The notes beneath the pieces were generated by a model, which worked only from the letters and a program-made list of their open reading frames with translations, was not told the DNA's origin and did no database searches. A stretch of 64,000 nt of DNA from Photobacterium marinum (GTDB taxonomy: Bacteria; Pseudomonadota; Gammaproteobacteria; Enterobacterales; Vibrionaceae): positions 62,001-126,000 of the forward strand of contig NZ_AMZO01000036.1 in NCBI RefSeq assembly GCF_000331515.1, written 5' to 3'. Positions 7,511 to 17,004 of this stretch are shown here, piece by piece. Positions within the stretch are counted from its first letter, which is position 1. Each line of letters opens with the position of its first letter. Both the position numbers and the translations under genes were made by a program.

Positions 7511-9385
7511 ATGAGTGTCCAGCCCCAGTCGCGCCTGTTAACAAAACGACGTTTTTTACCCTACTTTCTCACCCAGGCGTTTGGGGCTTTTAATGACAAT
7601 GTCTATAAGAATGTTCTGCTCATTCTTATTGCCTTTGCCGCCCCTGGCACCTTGCCGATTGATTCCGATCTTATTATCAATCTTGCTGCAGGCCTGTTTA
7701 TACTGCCGTTTTTCCTGTTCTCAGCATCTGCCGGCGTTCTTGCTGATAAGTATGACAAAGCGCTGATTATGCGCGTTGTAAAAATGGCTGAAATAGTCAT
7801 TATGTCGCTGGCAGCCATGGCTTTTGTTACTGAAAGCTACATGGCCCTGCTGGTATTACTGTTTCTTATGGGATCTCAGTCGGCTTTCTTTGGCCCAGCC
7901 AAGTATGCCCTACTGCCACAGCACTTGGATAAATCAGAACTGGTATCTGGTAACGCCTTGGTTGGAACCGGTACGTTTCTAGCCATTCTGCTTGGCACTC
8001 TGCTTGCTGGTTTCATTGCCAACCAGCCGAATGCACCTGTAGTTGCGGCAATCAGTGTGATCAGTTTTGCTGTTATCGGTTACCTGAGTTCACGCTGGAT
8101 CCCGGAAGCCAAACCGAGTGATCCTGACAAAGTATTCCGCTGGCGTCCCTACCGCCAAACACGCCATACCCTGTCAATTGCACACCGTGATAAAACCATT
8201 TTCCAGTGTGTTCTGGGCATCAGCTGGTTCTGGTTCCTTGGAGCCTGTTACCTGACCCAATTCCCGAACTTCGCCAAATTGCACCTGGGCGGCGATGCTG
8301 CATCAGTTTCCTTCCTACTGACTCTATTTTCGGTTGGTATCGCTATCGGCTCCCTGTTGTGTGATCGCTTATCCGGCCACCGAATTGAACCGGGTATCGT
8401 GCCGCTGGGCAGCTTGGGGATCACGTTATTTGGTGCCGACCTGATGTTTGCATCGCCTGATATCGTACCGGCAACCCAGTCGATTGTTGATTTTATTACC
8501 AACCCTGAACTGTTCAGGGTCTTTGTCTCGCTGACCATGCTTGGTGTCTCCGGCGGTATTTTCATTATTCCCCTCTATGCCGTAATGCAAAGCAGAGCAA
8601 AAGAAGAAGAGCGGGCACAGATCATTGCAGCCAATAATATCTGGAATGCCTTTTTTATGGTCTTCAGTGCCATTACCGCGATTGTCTTTTTGTCAGTTAT
8701 CGAAGGAACAATTCCTCAGTTCTTCCTATTCTTGTCACTGCTGAATCTGTGTGTCGTGGTTTATATCTATACTCAGGTACCGGACTTTTTCTGGCGTTTT
8801 ATGGTATGGCTGATCAGCCACACCATGTACCGGGTTAAGCACAAAGATATTTCCAATATACCGACTGAAGGCGGCGCGTTAATCGTCTGTAACCACGTCA
8901 GTTATATGGATGCCCTGTTGCTGGCCGGGGCCTGCCCGCGTCCGATCCGTTTTCTGATGGACAGAGATATCTATAACCTTCCGTTTATCAGGGCATTCTG
9001 CAAAGCCTGTAAGGTGATCCCGATAGATGCCACCGATCGCCGCTCAGTCCTGAAAGCCTTCACCAGAGTGAGCGGCTACCTGGAGCAAGGCGATGTGGTA
9101 TGTGTGTTCCCCGAAGGCCAACTGACCTATGACGGCGAAATAGGCCCTTTCATGCGTGGGATTGATCTCATTATTAAACGCAGCCCGGTACCGGTAATTC
9201 CGGTTGCACTACAGGGATTGTGGGGTAGCTTTTTTAGCCGTGAAGGTGGATGTGCTCTACTCAAGTGTCCGAAACGCTTCTGGTCACGGGTCAACATTGT
9301 GGTTGGTAAGCCAATCAACGCCAGAGAAGCCAGCAGCGACCAACTCAGAGAAGAAGTGCTCGCGCTGCGGGGCGACTATAAATAA
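7511..9385 (+). CDS. MFS transporter fused to 1-acyl-glycerol-3-phosphate acyltransferase-like domain
   Basis: A 624-aa fusion. Residues about 10-420 form an LplT-like major facilitator domain with about 12 hydrophobic segments (LPYFLTQAFGAFNDNVYKN at the start). Residues about 435-624 form a PlsC domain with the NHVSYMD (H-X4-D) catalytic motif, the acyl-acceptor FPEGQLT, and the later PVIPVALQGLWG. The layout resembles LplT-Aas systems for lysophospholipid uptake and re-acylation, but the AMP-binding acyl-ACP synthetase domain of Aas is absent, so the acyl donor would have to come from elsewhere. It probably salvages lysophospholipids at the inner membrane. It follows a TetR gene and ends before a perfect 14-bp terminator. 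Confidence 0.85.
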   Translation: MSVQPQSRLLTKRRFLPYFLTQAFGAFNDNVYKNVLLILIAFAAPGTLPIDSDLIINLAAGLFILPFFLFSASAGVLADKYDKALIMRVVKMAEIVIMSLAAMAFVTESYMALLVLLFLMGSQSAFFGPAKYALLPQHLDKSELVSGNALVGTGTFLAILLGTLLAGFIANQPNAPVVAAISVISFAVIGYLSSRWIPEAKPSDPDKVFRWRPYRQTRHTLSIAHRDKTIFQCVLGISWFWFLGACYLTQFPNFAKLHLGGDAASVSFLLTLFSVGIAIGSLLCDRLSGHRIEPGIVPLGSLGITLFGADLMFASPDIVPATQSIVDFITNPELFRVFVSLTMLGVSGGIFIIPLYAVMQSRAKEEERAQIIAANNIWNAFFMVFSAITAIVFLSVIEGTIPQFFLFLSLLNLCVVVYIYTQVPDFFWRFMVWLISHTMYRVKHKDISNIPTEGGALIVCNHVSYMDALLLAGACPRPIRFLMDRDIYNLPFIRAFCKACKVIPIDATDRRSVLKAFTRVSGYLEQGDVVCVFPEGQLTYDGEIGPFMRGIDLIIKRSPVPVIPVALQGLWGSFFSREGGCALLKCPKRFWSRVNIVVGKPINAREASSDQLREEVLALRGDYK

Positions 9386-9410
9386 GGTCCTGAGAACTAG
9401 ACACCCAATA

Positions 9411-9441
9411 AAAAAGCGGAAGCCAGTGGCTTCCGCTTTTT
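9411..9441. terminator. Bidirectional terminator between the fusion gene and menE
   Basis: AAAAAGCGGAAGCC (9411-9424) and GGCTTCCGCTTTTT (9428-9441) form a perfect 14-bp stem with loop AGT. It serves the plus-strand fusion gene and the minus-strand men operon. Confidence 0.93.
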
Positions 9442-9465
9442 ATTGAGTTGCTGAAAACGCCCTGA

Positions 9466-10869
9466 TTAGCTAATTTCTGCTAACCATTCCGCCAGCTGCT
9501 TACGTGAGATTTTAATCCCCGTACTGCCCAGTGATTCAGGCAACGCCAAATAGTCAACAGGTCGACAGAGGCCGTTTACCTTCGACTGCATATAACCGCT
9601 AAGTTGCTCTTTAAGCAACTCATCAAGCCGTTGACAGGTTTCCACAATAGCAACAGGACGCTGGCCATATTCCGCATCTTCAATCGGCAGAATGAACGCC
9701 TGCTTCACTTCGGGATGTCCCAGCAGCACCTTTTCAATCGCTTCCGGCTGGATGTTCTCACCACCGGAGATAAACATGTTGTCGGCCCGACCAAGAATAT
9801 GCAGCTCTTCATCATGCCAGCAGCCAAGATCTTTGGTTGCAAACCACTCATCTTCACCGACAGGAAAGATAGTCTTGTTGCGGTAATAGCCAATACACAA
9901 GGTTTTACCGCGAACCAAGATTTCGCCGTCGTGCAGCATCAGCTCCCTGTTTGGCAACGGGTTACCGACTCCGGCACTGGCATTAGCGCGCTTGGCTGTG
10001 ACTGTCGAACCCATCTCAGTCATACCGTAACCACACCAGCAGTGGATTCCCGCCTCTTCTGCCTGTTCGGTCAGGCTCACTGGGATAACCGCGCCGCCAA
10101 GCAGTACCTCTTTTAATACCACAGGCTGTTTGTTGGCAGGCCGGGACGCCAGCAACCTATGTAGCTGAGTCGGTACTAAGGATGCGTGCGTGACTTCTGA
10201 CAAGGCTTTATCAAACTGCGTCGGCTCCGCAACAACTAATTGGGCGCCCCGGTAAAGCCAGCGCCAGACAATCGCCAGTCCGGATATATGAAACAACGGC
10301 AGTGACAACAACCAGCTGTCCAGCTCACCAAAATCCATCCACGCTAGCAAACCTTCAGCACTTGCCAGTTGAGTTTGCGCCGAGTGAACAACCGCTTTCG
10401 GTGTACCCGTTGATCCTGAAGTCAGAGTCAGAGTTGCGGCACGGGTCGGCTGCCAGGTTACCGGTACAAGACGAGGACTGGGCGGCGGCAGCAACATCAA
10501 TCGGGGATAGTCATCGAAAATATAGCTAGCTTTTGGCGGGTACCATAGAAAATCACATTGCAGCTGGTTTAATTGCTGCTCCAGCTCAGCCTGGGTATTT
10601 TTCGGATTCAAACCGACATAACGGGCTCCAACCCGAATAGTTGCCAGAATCAGCCACAGAACCTGAAGTGAATTCGGCGCAATCACACCAACCAGCTGGT
10701 CTCGTTTGACGCCCTGTTCAGCCAGCCCCTGGGCATATTCATCAACCCGGGCCGAGACTTCTGCCCAACTGAATGTTTGCTCACCAAAACGCAAAGCGGC
10801 CGCTGACGGCCGCTCTGTTGCCCAATGTTGCCAGGGCCAGGTAGCAAAGTAAGGAGTTACTCCTGCCAT
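9466..10869 (-). CDS. menE: o-Succinylbenzoate-CoA ligase MenE
   Basis: An ANL-superfamily enzyme that activates o-succinylbenzoate with ATP and CoA in menaquinone synthesis. The 467-aa protein has the AMP-binding P-loop TLTSGSTGTPKAVVHS (near residues 150-165), the GYGMTEMGSTVT motif (about 285-295) and the ENIQPEAIEKVLLGHPEV segment of the hinge and C-terminal domain, with a conserved Lys near the end (SLGSTGIKISRKQL). It is the last gene of the operon. Its ATG, preceded by GAGGTGGT, overlaps the menC stop by 13 bases, indicating coupled translation. Confidence 0.95.
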   Translation of the reverse strand: MAGVTPYFATWPWQHWATERPSAAALRFGEQTFSWAEVSARVDEYAQGLAEQGVKRDQLVGVIAPNSLQVLWLILATIRVGARYVGLNPKNTQAELEQQLNQLQCDFLWYPPKASYIFDDYPRLMLLPPPSPRLVPVTWQPTRAATLTLTSGSTGTPKAVVHSAQTQLASAEGLLAWMDFGELDSWLLSLPLFHISGLAIVWRWLYRGAQLVVAEPTQFDKALSEVTHASLVPTQLHRLLASRPANKQPVVLKEVLLGGAVIPVSLTEQAEEAGIHCWCGYGMTEMGSTVTAKRANASAGVGNPLPNRELMLHDGEILVRGKTLCIGYYRNKTIFPVGEDEWFATKDLGCWHDEELHILGRADNMFISGGENIQPEAIEKVLLGHPEVKQAFILPIEDAEYGQRPVAIVETCQRLDELLKEQLSGYMQSKVNGLCRPVDYLALPESLGSTGIKISRKQLAEWLAEIS

Positions 10870-11831
10870 ACCACCTCAAGATCTGACAACGGGGTCACCG
10901 CCAGCCCGCATTCAGGCCACGGTGTTTCAAGCTGTGCTTTAAATAACTGCATGGTGTCCAGCCCCGGAATAACATCCGGCGTCTGCCACGCAGCAAAACG
11001 AGCTAGCTGGTTCAGGCCCAGGCTTGATTCCATGCTTGAGCTAATCACAGCAGTCAGGCCAGCTTCGTGTGCCTGCTTCACCAGTTCCATACAACGCTGC
11101 ACCGAGCCTACCATGGTTGGCTTGATAACAATCGCGGATACGCCCGGCTCAACCTTAACCTCAAAACCTTCATCACGCACAGTTTCATCCCAGGCAATGT
11201 TGATCCCGGTTTCCTGCGCAAACGCCAAACTGTCTTCCGGCGTCATACACGGCTCTTCAAGGAAAGCGATACCGCTGCGGTGTTCCGGTTTCACATACTT
11301 GGCAAACTGACGTGCTTTCACCGGCGTCCACTGACGGTTGGCATCCAGACGTAAGCGAAGGCCGGGAATGGCTTCAATGAACATATTCGCCACCATGCCA
11401 TCACGAACAGCTTCGTACATGCCAACTTTGATTTTTGCCACCTTGTCACCCGGCATCTTGCTCAGGGCAACAACCAGGGCATCCGGATCACCGGCACACA
11501 GTGGAGCAGTCAGGTAATTACCTTCAACAGGCAGGCCTCCGGTAAGTTCCAGCTCAGCCATGCTCAAGCCGAAAGCGACAGACGGCAAGGCGTCAGCAAG
11601 CGCGAAAGCTTCACCTTTTACCCACAGCTCAAGCAGTGCCTGGGCCTTCTCTCCGGCTTCCGCCGCCGTTTCCTTACTGAATTCCGGCAATGGTGCAATT
11701 TCACCATAGCCGACAGCATCACCGTCACGCAGTTCCACAATCCAGCCTTCGCGAGAATCCAAACGCTGAGTGCGCAGGATCACGCCGGAATCCATCGGCA
11801 GAGAGTATCTGTATAGTTTTGCACTACGCAT
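10857..11831 (-). CDS. menC: o-Succinylbenzoate synthase MenC
   Basis: Enolase-superfamily enzyme that dehydrates SHCHC to o-succinylbenzoate. The catalytic K-X-K appears as VAKIKVGMYE, metal ligands in LRLDANRQW, FLEEPC and IAWDETV, and the second catalytic Lys in AIVIKPTMVG. The protein is about 324 aa, close to the E. coli enzyme. The ATG at 11831 is preferred: GGGAGG lies 8 bases upstream, whereas the open frame beyond it would begin with TTG. It lies 15 bases after menB and overlaps menE. Confidence 0.94.
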   Translation of the reverse strand: MRSAKLYRYSLPMDSGVILRTQRLDSREGWIVELRDGDAVGYGEIAPLPEFSKETAAEAGEKAQALLELWVKGEAFALADALPSVAFGLSMAELELTGGLPVEGNYLTAPLCAGDPDALVVALSKMPGDKVAKIKVGMYEAVRDGMVANMFIEAIPGLRLRLDANRQWTPVKARQFAKYVKPEHRSGIAFLEEPCMTPEDSLAFAQETGINIAWDETVRDEGFEVKVEPGVSAIVIKPTMVGSVQRCMELVKQAHEAGLTAVISSSMESSLGLNQLARFAAWQTPDVIPGLDTMQLFKAQLETPWPECGLAVTPLSDLEVVWQE

Positions 11832-11846
11832 AGTCAAAGCCTCCCC

Positions 11847-12713
11847 TTACGGGTTGCGCTTGAACTTGGTGAAGTCCGGACGACGCTTCTCGTTGAATGA
11901 GTTACGACCTTCCTGACCCTCTTCTGTCATGTAGAACAGCATAGTGGCATTGCCGGCCAGCTCCTGAAGACCTGCCTGACCGTCACAGTCAGCGTTCAGG
12001 GCCGCTTTCAGGCAACGCAGCGCCATCGGGCTATGCTGAAGGGTTTCACGACACCAGCGAATAGTTTCACGCTCTAGCTCTGCATACGGTACAACGTGGT
12101 TTACCAGACCCATGTCCAGAGCTTCCTGCGCATCATAGAAACGACACAGGAACCAGATCTCACGAGCTTTCTTCTGACCAACGATACGGGCCATGTAAGA
12201 AGCCCCCCAACCGCCATCAAATGAACCCACTTTCGGGCCAGTCTGACCGAATTGAGCATTCTCAGCCGCAATAGTCAGATCACACATCATATGTAAGACA
12301 TGGCCGCCACCAACCGCGTAGCCGGCAACAGAGGCGATAACAGGCTTAGGACAAGTACGGATCTGACGCTGGAAATCCAGCACGTTCAGGTGGTGCGTGC
12401 CTTCGTCGTCCTGGTAACCGCCGTAGTCGCCACGGATCTTCTGGTCACCACCGGAGCAGAACGCGTGCTCGCCCTGACCGGTCAGGATAATCACGCCCAC
12501 ATTCTCGTCATAGCGAGCATCTGCCAGAGCATTAATCATCTCTTTTACCGTCTGAGGACGGAATGCATTGCGCACTTCTGGACGGTTAATGGTGATTCGA
12601 GCAATACCATCAGCTGATTTTTCAAAAAGAATATCCTGATAACCTTCTGAACAATCAGTCCAATCTACCGGTGCGTACAGTTCTTCTTCAGTCAGACCTA
12701 CGGTTCTAGCCAT
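11847..12713 (-). CDS. menB: 1,4-Dihydroxy-2-naphthoyl-CoA synthase MenB
   Basis: Crotonase-fold enzyme that closes the naphthoquinone ring from o-succinylbenzoyl-CoA. The 288-aa sequence has crotonase motifs: ARITINRPEVRNAFRP, HAFCSGGDQKIRG, AVGGGHVLHMMCDLTIA and FGQTGPKVGSFDGGWG. The SFDGG segment near residues 173-177 is characteristic of MenB. It follows menH by only 3 bases and precedes menC by 15. Confidence 0.96.
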   Translation of the reverse strand: MARTVGLTEEELYAPVDWTDCSEGYQDILFEKSADGIARITINRPEVRNAFRPQTVKEMINALADARYDENVGVIILTGQGEHAFCSGGDQKIRGDYGGYQDDEGTHHLNVLDFQRQIRTCPKPVIASVAGYAVGGGHVLHMMCDLTIAAENAQFGQTGPKVGSFDGGWGASYMARIVGQKKAREIWFLCRFYDAQEALDMGLVNHVVPYAELERETIRWCRETLQHSPMALRCLKAALNADCDGQAGLQELAGNATMLFYMTEEGQEGRNSFNEKRRPDFTKFKRNP

Positions 12714-12716
12714 GAT

Positions 12717-13523
12717 TTATTCCAATCTATCTAAAAAATGAGTGACAGCCATACCGAACTCATGAGGCAGTTCGACATGGACGTTATGCCCCGCTGACGG
12801 AATAATATTGATCTCTAATCCCGAGTCTTCAGCCAGGCTTTTGAATTTATTGTCGTTCTCTCCGCACAGGTAGAGAACAGGTAACGCCAGTTGTGCAACC
12901 TGCTGTTTCAGCTCAGGCTGCCTGGCCAGTGATGTAGCCAGTAGCATACGTGCTATACCGGCACCAAGGTTATCACTGCGTTTCTTAACTAAACCTTGTC
13001 TTTGGTCATGATTTAGTGACGAAAATACAGGTTGCTGATACCACTCGCCCAGAACATCAGCAAGCGGTTCTGCGGCAAAACGACGGGCCCAACGCTGATC
13101 ATTTACCAGCCTTGCAGCCCTTTCGCTTTCCGGCAGACCCAAATGACCGCCTTCTACAATCAGACCGACCAGCTCAGCGTGACTATTTCTCTCTGAATCA
13201 GAGACCGGAACCTGATGGCACGCATGGTACATTGCCAGCCGCGCCCCCATCGAATAGCCTATCAGCACATAAGCACCGACATGACGATGCTCCAGCGTTT
13301 CTGTGATTTGCCGGTTTACCGACTCAAAGCCTTCCGGTGACACCATGCTGCTTTGCCCGTGGCCCGGTAAATCAATGGTCAGGCAAAAATGAGAACGCGA
13401 CAACCGGTCTACTACATGACGCCAGTCTCGACCGGAACCCAGCAAACCATGCAGGAAAACCAATGTCGGGCGACTGTCATCATTTGCAGGACGACATCCG
13501 AATGTTTCAGAGTAAAGCGGCAT
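12717..13523 (-). CDS. menH: SHCHC synthase MenH
   Basis: Alpha/beta-hydrolase that releases pyruvate from SEPHCHC, the MenD product, to give SHCHC. The nucleophile motif is IGYSMGARL, oxyanion region FLHGLLGSGRDW, and the catalytic His is in PSAGHNVHVELP near the C-terminus. The protein is 268 aa with this start. The ATG at 13523 has GAGG six bases upstream; the longer frame would need a TTG. It overlaps menD by 17 bases, typical of a coupled operon. Confidence 0.93.
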   Translation of the reverse strand: MPLYSETFGCRPANDDSRPTLVFLHGLLGSGRDWRHVVDRLSRSHFCLTIDLPGHGQSSMVSPEGFESVNRQITETLEHRHVGAYVLIGYSMGARLAMYHACHQVPVSDSERNSHAELVGLIVEGGHLGLPESERAARLVNDQRWARRFAAEPLADVLGEWYQQPVFSSLNHDQRQGLVKKRSDNLGAGIARMLLATSLARQPELKQQVAQLALPVLYLCGENDNKFKSLAEDSGLEINIIPSAGHNVHVELPHEFGMAVTHFLDRLE

Positions 13524-15258
13524 GCTTAACCTCGGCAAACAGAGACTTCAACATCTGCCCACTCTGACCCGGCGGAGTCTGAACTTCAATCAGTGTCGCT
13601 CCCGGCTGAATCAGCCCTTGACGGCATGCCTGTTCGGCTTCAGGTAATGTTTCCGGCTTATGATAGTCCATCCCGAACATGGCAGCCGCATGGCTGAACT
13701 CCAGTCCGTGCGGCATCCGATACAAGGCATCTTTCTTTGCATCCGGAACCGGAAGCATATCAAAAATTGCCCCACCGTCATTGTTGGTAACCAGCACCAC
13801 TATCGGACGGGGGCTGCTTTTCAACAGTGCTAACGAGTTAAGATCATAAAGCAGTGAAGTATCACCCAGCAGGCAAAGCAACGGAGCCTGACGAGCCCGC
13901 TGCACGCCGGCAGCAGTGGCAATCAGGCCGTCAATACCGGACGCCCCGCGGTTAGCGAAAGTGGCAGTTTGTGGCAACTGTCCACACATATCGAGCAAAC
14001 GTACAATCAAGCTGTTACCCAAAAAGAGCTCGGTTTGTTCCGGCAACCATTTAGGCAGGTTCGCAGCCAGACTGATTTCGGTAAGCTGGTCATTCTGCTC
14101 TGCCAGCAAATGAAAGTAAGCGGAAGAGGCACGTTTCAAGCCTTCGGCCCAACCCACTGACGGAGATGTAAACACCTCACCCAATAACTCACAGGCCTGC
14201 TCGGCCCAGTTACCGATAGCAGCCTGAACTCTGTGGCTACGGCGATGAGCCGGATCCAGCCTTCCATCCAGCGGATCAACCAACCAATATTGCTGCCATT
14301 GATGAGAGCCGATGAACTGCAACAAACGCTTGGATACCAAACGTCCGCCAAACTGCAACACGACTTCAGCCTGTTCAATATGCTGGCGGCATAGTTCATT
14401 TTGCATCCAGACATCAAAACCGGCCCAGTCACTACTGCCACCGGCCTGAGGATCAGCCAGCAACGGCCAGCCCATTTTCTCGGCAAGTGCAGCAACAAGA
14501 GTCAGCTCTCCCGGAGCCATCCGGCCTGCAATCACCACGCCTTTACTGCAAGCAAACTCGGCCAGTGACTCCGGATTTATGACAGCCTGTTCCGACATTG
14601 CCTGGTGATAATGAGTGTAAGGCTTTCCGTCTGCCCACCAATCCTGAACCGGGGTTAGATAAGATGAAAAGTCTTGCTCTTCACCGTACAACGGCTCGGG
14701 ATAATGACAGTTAAAATGAACAGACCCGCCACGCACCTTTTGCTGATACATGGCAGAATCAATCGTCGTCAGCAACCAACCAGGAGAGATATCCTGGGTA
14801 GGCGACGGCAAATCATGAAATTCAGTAACGTGATCAGAAAAAATACCGTGCTGGCGAATAGCCTGATTGGCACCACACTGGATTAGTTCATGAGGGCGAT
14901 CTGAGGTCAGCAAAACCAACTTTTCGCCGGTCAACCCAGACTCAGCAACCGCTGGAAGCAAGTTGGCCACAGCAGTACCGGATGTTACCACCACGGCAAC
15001 CGGCTCTCCGGAGGCCTTGGCAAGCCCAAGCGCCATAAAGCCAAGTCCGCGCTCATCAAAGTGAGTATGCAGTGTCAGCCTGTCATTATCAGACGCAGCC
15101 AGCGTAAGAGGCGTAGAGCGGGAGCCCGGCGCGATACACACATGCTTCACACCAAGACGGGCCAGCTCTTCGAGCATCAGGCCTGCCCACAACTTATTCA
15201 GAGCAGCACGGGCTGGCAGTGGCGATCCGGTGACCGACATCATTCCTGATTTGCTCAT
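13507..15258 (-). CDS. menD: SEPHCHC synthase MenD
   Basis: Thiamine-diphosphate enzyme that adds the 2-oxoglutarate-derived succinyl unit to isochorismate. The 583-aa protein has the N-terminal pyrimidine-binding part (KHVCIAPGSRSTPLTLAA, HFDERGLGFMALGLAK), the invariant TSGTAVANLLPAV segment, and the C-terminal PP/metal domain (GASGIDGLIATAAG, LLGDTSLLYDLNSL). Length matches the family. Its ATG overlaps the menF stop by four bases (ATGA). Confidence 0.95.
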   Translation of the reverse strand: MSKSGMMSVTGSPLPARAALNKLWAGLMLEELARLGVKHVCIAPGSRSTPLTLAASDNDRLTLHTHFDERGLGFMALGLAKASGEPVAVVVTSGTAVANLLPAVAESGLTGEKLVLLTSDRPHELIQCGANQAIRQHGIFSDHVTEFHDLPSPTQDISPGWLLTTIDSAMYQQKVRGGSVHFNCHYPEPLYGEEQDFSSYLTPVQDWWADGKPYTHYHQAMSEQAVINPESLAEFACSKGVVIAGRMAPGELTLVAALAEKMGWPLLADPQAGGSSDWAGFDVWMQNELCRQHIEQAEVVLQFGGRLVSKRLLQFIGSHQWQQYWLVDPLDGRLDPAHRRSHRVQAAIGNWAEQACELLGEVFTSPSVGWAEGLKRASSAYFHLLAEQNDQLTEISLAANLPKWLPEQTELFLGNSLIVRLLDMCGQLPQTATFANRGASGIDGLIATAAGVQRARQAPLLCLLGDTSLLYDLNSLALLKSSPRPIVVLVTNNDGGAIFDMLPVPDAKKDALYRMPHGLEFSHAAAMFGMDYHKPETLPEAEQACRQGLIQPGATLIEVQTPPGQSGQMLKSLFAEVKHAALL

Positions 15259-16568
15259 GCGCTTCTCCGCTCCAGCTCCGGTTCTTCCGAACTCAGCAGG
15301 CTACACAGTGTCGACGTTTTTCTGTCCAGCTCTTTCCACTCACTGTCTGCTGTCGAGCCCGGTACAATCCCGGCTCCTGCAAACAAGTGAAGCTCCTCGC
15401 CCATAATCAGGGCACTGCGGATAGCCACGCAGAACTCACTGCGCTGACGACTTAAAAAGCCGACGGCTCCGCTGTACCAACCTCGGGCAAACGGTTCATG
15501 CTCAGAAATAAAGTCCAGCGCCTTATCACGCGGCAAACCGGCAATTGCAGCTGTTGGCTGTAAACTATCGAGCAAGTCAGCGCTATACACCTGATCATTA
15601 AGCTGGGCATCAATACTGCGTTTAAGGTGCTGTACCTTGCGCAAGCGCACTAACTCTGGGGTCTGCGCGACATTCATCGATTCACAGCAGGTATTGAGAC
15701 GACTGACGATATCATCAACCACCAGCCGGTTCTCATAACGGTTTTTGTTATCATCCAGCAACCATTGCGCCAGGCGATTATCCTCAGAAGGATCGTGGCT
15801 ACGTCCTATTGTTCCGGCCAAGGCTTCCGTCAACAAATCGCGATTGTGGCGTAAAAACAGGCGCTCCGGCGTTGAACCGACAAAGCAGTGCTTTTCATCC
15901 ATTGCCATCATGAAATGAAAGCTGTTCATGTTACTACCGCGGCTGGCTTTAAGAAGCTGGGCCGGAGACACAGGCGTATCGAGCTTCAGGGTTGTCCTGC
16001 GTGCCAATACCACTTTTTCAAATACTTTTTGCGAAATCGCTTCAAGGGCATTGCTGATCATCGTCGACCAGCCGGAAAAATCAGGTGCGTAAGTACGGCC
16101 CAAAATCTTGCTCTTGATAGCTGAGATTTCAGATGCTTCAGGTTTTACCTGTGCCAGAGTCTGTAATATTTTCTCTTTGTCATCAGACATATTGACAGCT
16201 AACTGCCAGCAGCCATCAAAACGGATGATTTCCAGCACAGGAAGGAAGAAAAAAGAAGAAAGGCAGCGACGGTTTCGGCTCGAACGACCATCAAAAGAGC
16301 GTCCGCCCCAAATTCGCTGATCATCCGACAACACCTTTTCCGCTGCCATCGGATCGGTAAATGTTTTTAGCTGGCCTAGTGCCACAACCTCTTCACGGCT
16401 ATCGCGAGACTGCCAGTAAAATTTCGGGAAAAGAGGCTGAGACTCAATCCAGTCAATCAGGTCAGTGTTAGCCGGCAGATCCAGCTTCACCACTAATCTT
16501 TGAGTTGTTTTTGTTGCTGTTTGAATCTGTTCAATCAAAGACTCAACTGCTTGTTGTAACGCGGTCAA
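15255..16568 (-). CDS. menF: Isochorismate synthase MenF
   Basis: First committed enzyme of the menaquinone pathway, converting chorismate to isochorismate. The 437-aa protein has the chorismate-binding C-terminal half: VLARRTTLKL, SFHFMMAMDEKHCFVGSTPERLF, LAGTIGRSHDP, LQPTAAIAGLPRDKALDFI, WYSGAVGF and FAGAGIVPGSTADSEWKEL. The start is TTG: GAGG lies five bases upstream and no ATG is in frame nearby. It opens a six-gene operon menF-D-H-B-C-E ending at 9466. Confidence 0.93.
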   Translation of the reverse strand: MTALQQAVESLIEQIQTATKTTQRLVVKLDLPANTDLIDWIESQPLFPKFYWQSRDSREEVVALGQLKTFTDPMAAEKVLSDDQRIWGGRSFDGRSSRNRRCLSSFFFLPVLEIIRFDGCWQLAVNMSDDKEKILQTLAQVKPEASEISAIKSKILGRTYAPDFSGWSTMISNALEAISQKVFEKVVLARRTTLKLDTPVSPAQLLKASRGSNMNSFHFMMAMDEKHCFVGSTPERLFLRHNRDLLTEALAGTIGRSHDPSEDNRLAQWLLDDNKNRYENRLVVDDIVSRLNTCCESMNVAQTPELVRLRKVQHLKRSIDAQLNDQVYSADLLDSLQPTAAIAGLPRDKALDFISEHEPFARGWYSGAVGFLSRQRSEFCVAIRSALIMGEELHLFAGAGIVPGSTADSEWKELDRKTSTLCSLLSSEEPELERRSA

Positions 16569-17004
16569 GGTAACCTCACTCAGCTCTAAGCACTGTAACG
16601 GCTCATCCCTGGCTGATTTTTAATATGCCTGTCACTTGGCACATAGTTCTACCTTTATGTCAGCTAACCTACCTGATTAGCTGCATAGTGAATCTGCCAT
16701 TCTACCTCACTAAATCGATTCTGACTAATAAAGACATGACTCAACACTAATCTTCATATCTCAACATATTCCTTAATCAACCTTGTCTACAGGGTATATA
16801 TTTCTCATCAAATAATACGTAACACTCTACTAACAGGAGAGCCTCCGAAAACAACGCTCCTACAGAGGATCTCACTTAGCAAATCAGAATTTAATTATAC
16901 GAAATACTCTTCTTCATGATTTTTTTCTGTAGGGTATTTATTTTGTACAGATTTATAGTGTAATTTGTTGCCATAAGAGACAATTTTTGCGCAGGAACAC
17001 AGCA
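16569..17004. other. Divergent menF-alaA intergenic region
   Basis: No gene is seen in these 436 bases. They must carry the promoters of the men operon (minus) and alaA (plus). The notable structure is a 17-base direct repeat at 16787-16803 and 16927-16943. Confidence 0.7.
16787..16943 (+). repeat. Two direct copies of a 17-bp motif, CTRYAGGGTATWTATTT
   Basis: CTACAGGGTATATATTT (16787-16803) and CTGTAGGGTATTTATTT (16927-16943) agree at 14 of 17 positions and are 140 bases apart. The second copy is about 60 bases before the alaA start. They may be binding sites of a regulator shared by menF and alaA, or a short duplicated promoter element. Confidence 0.4.
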
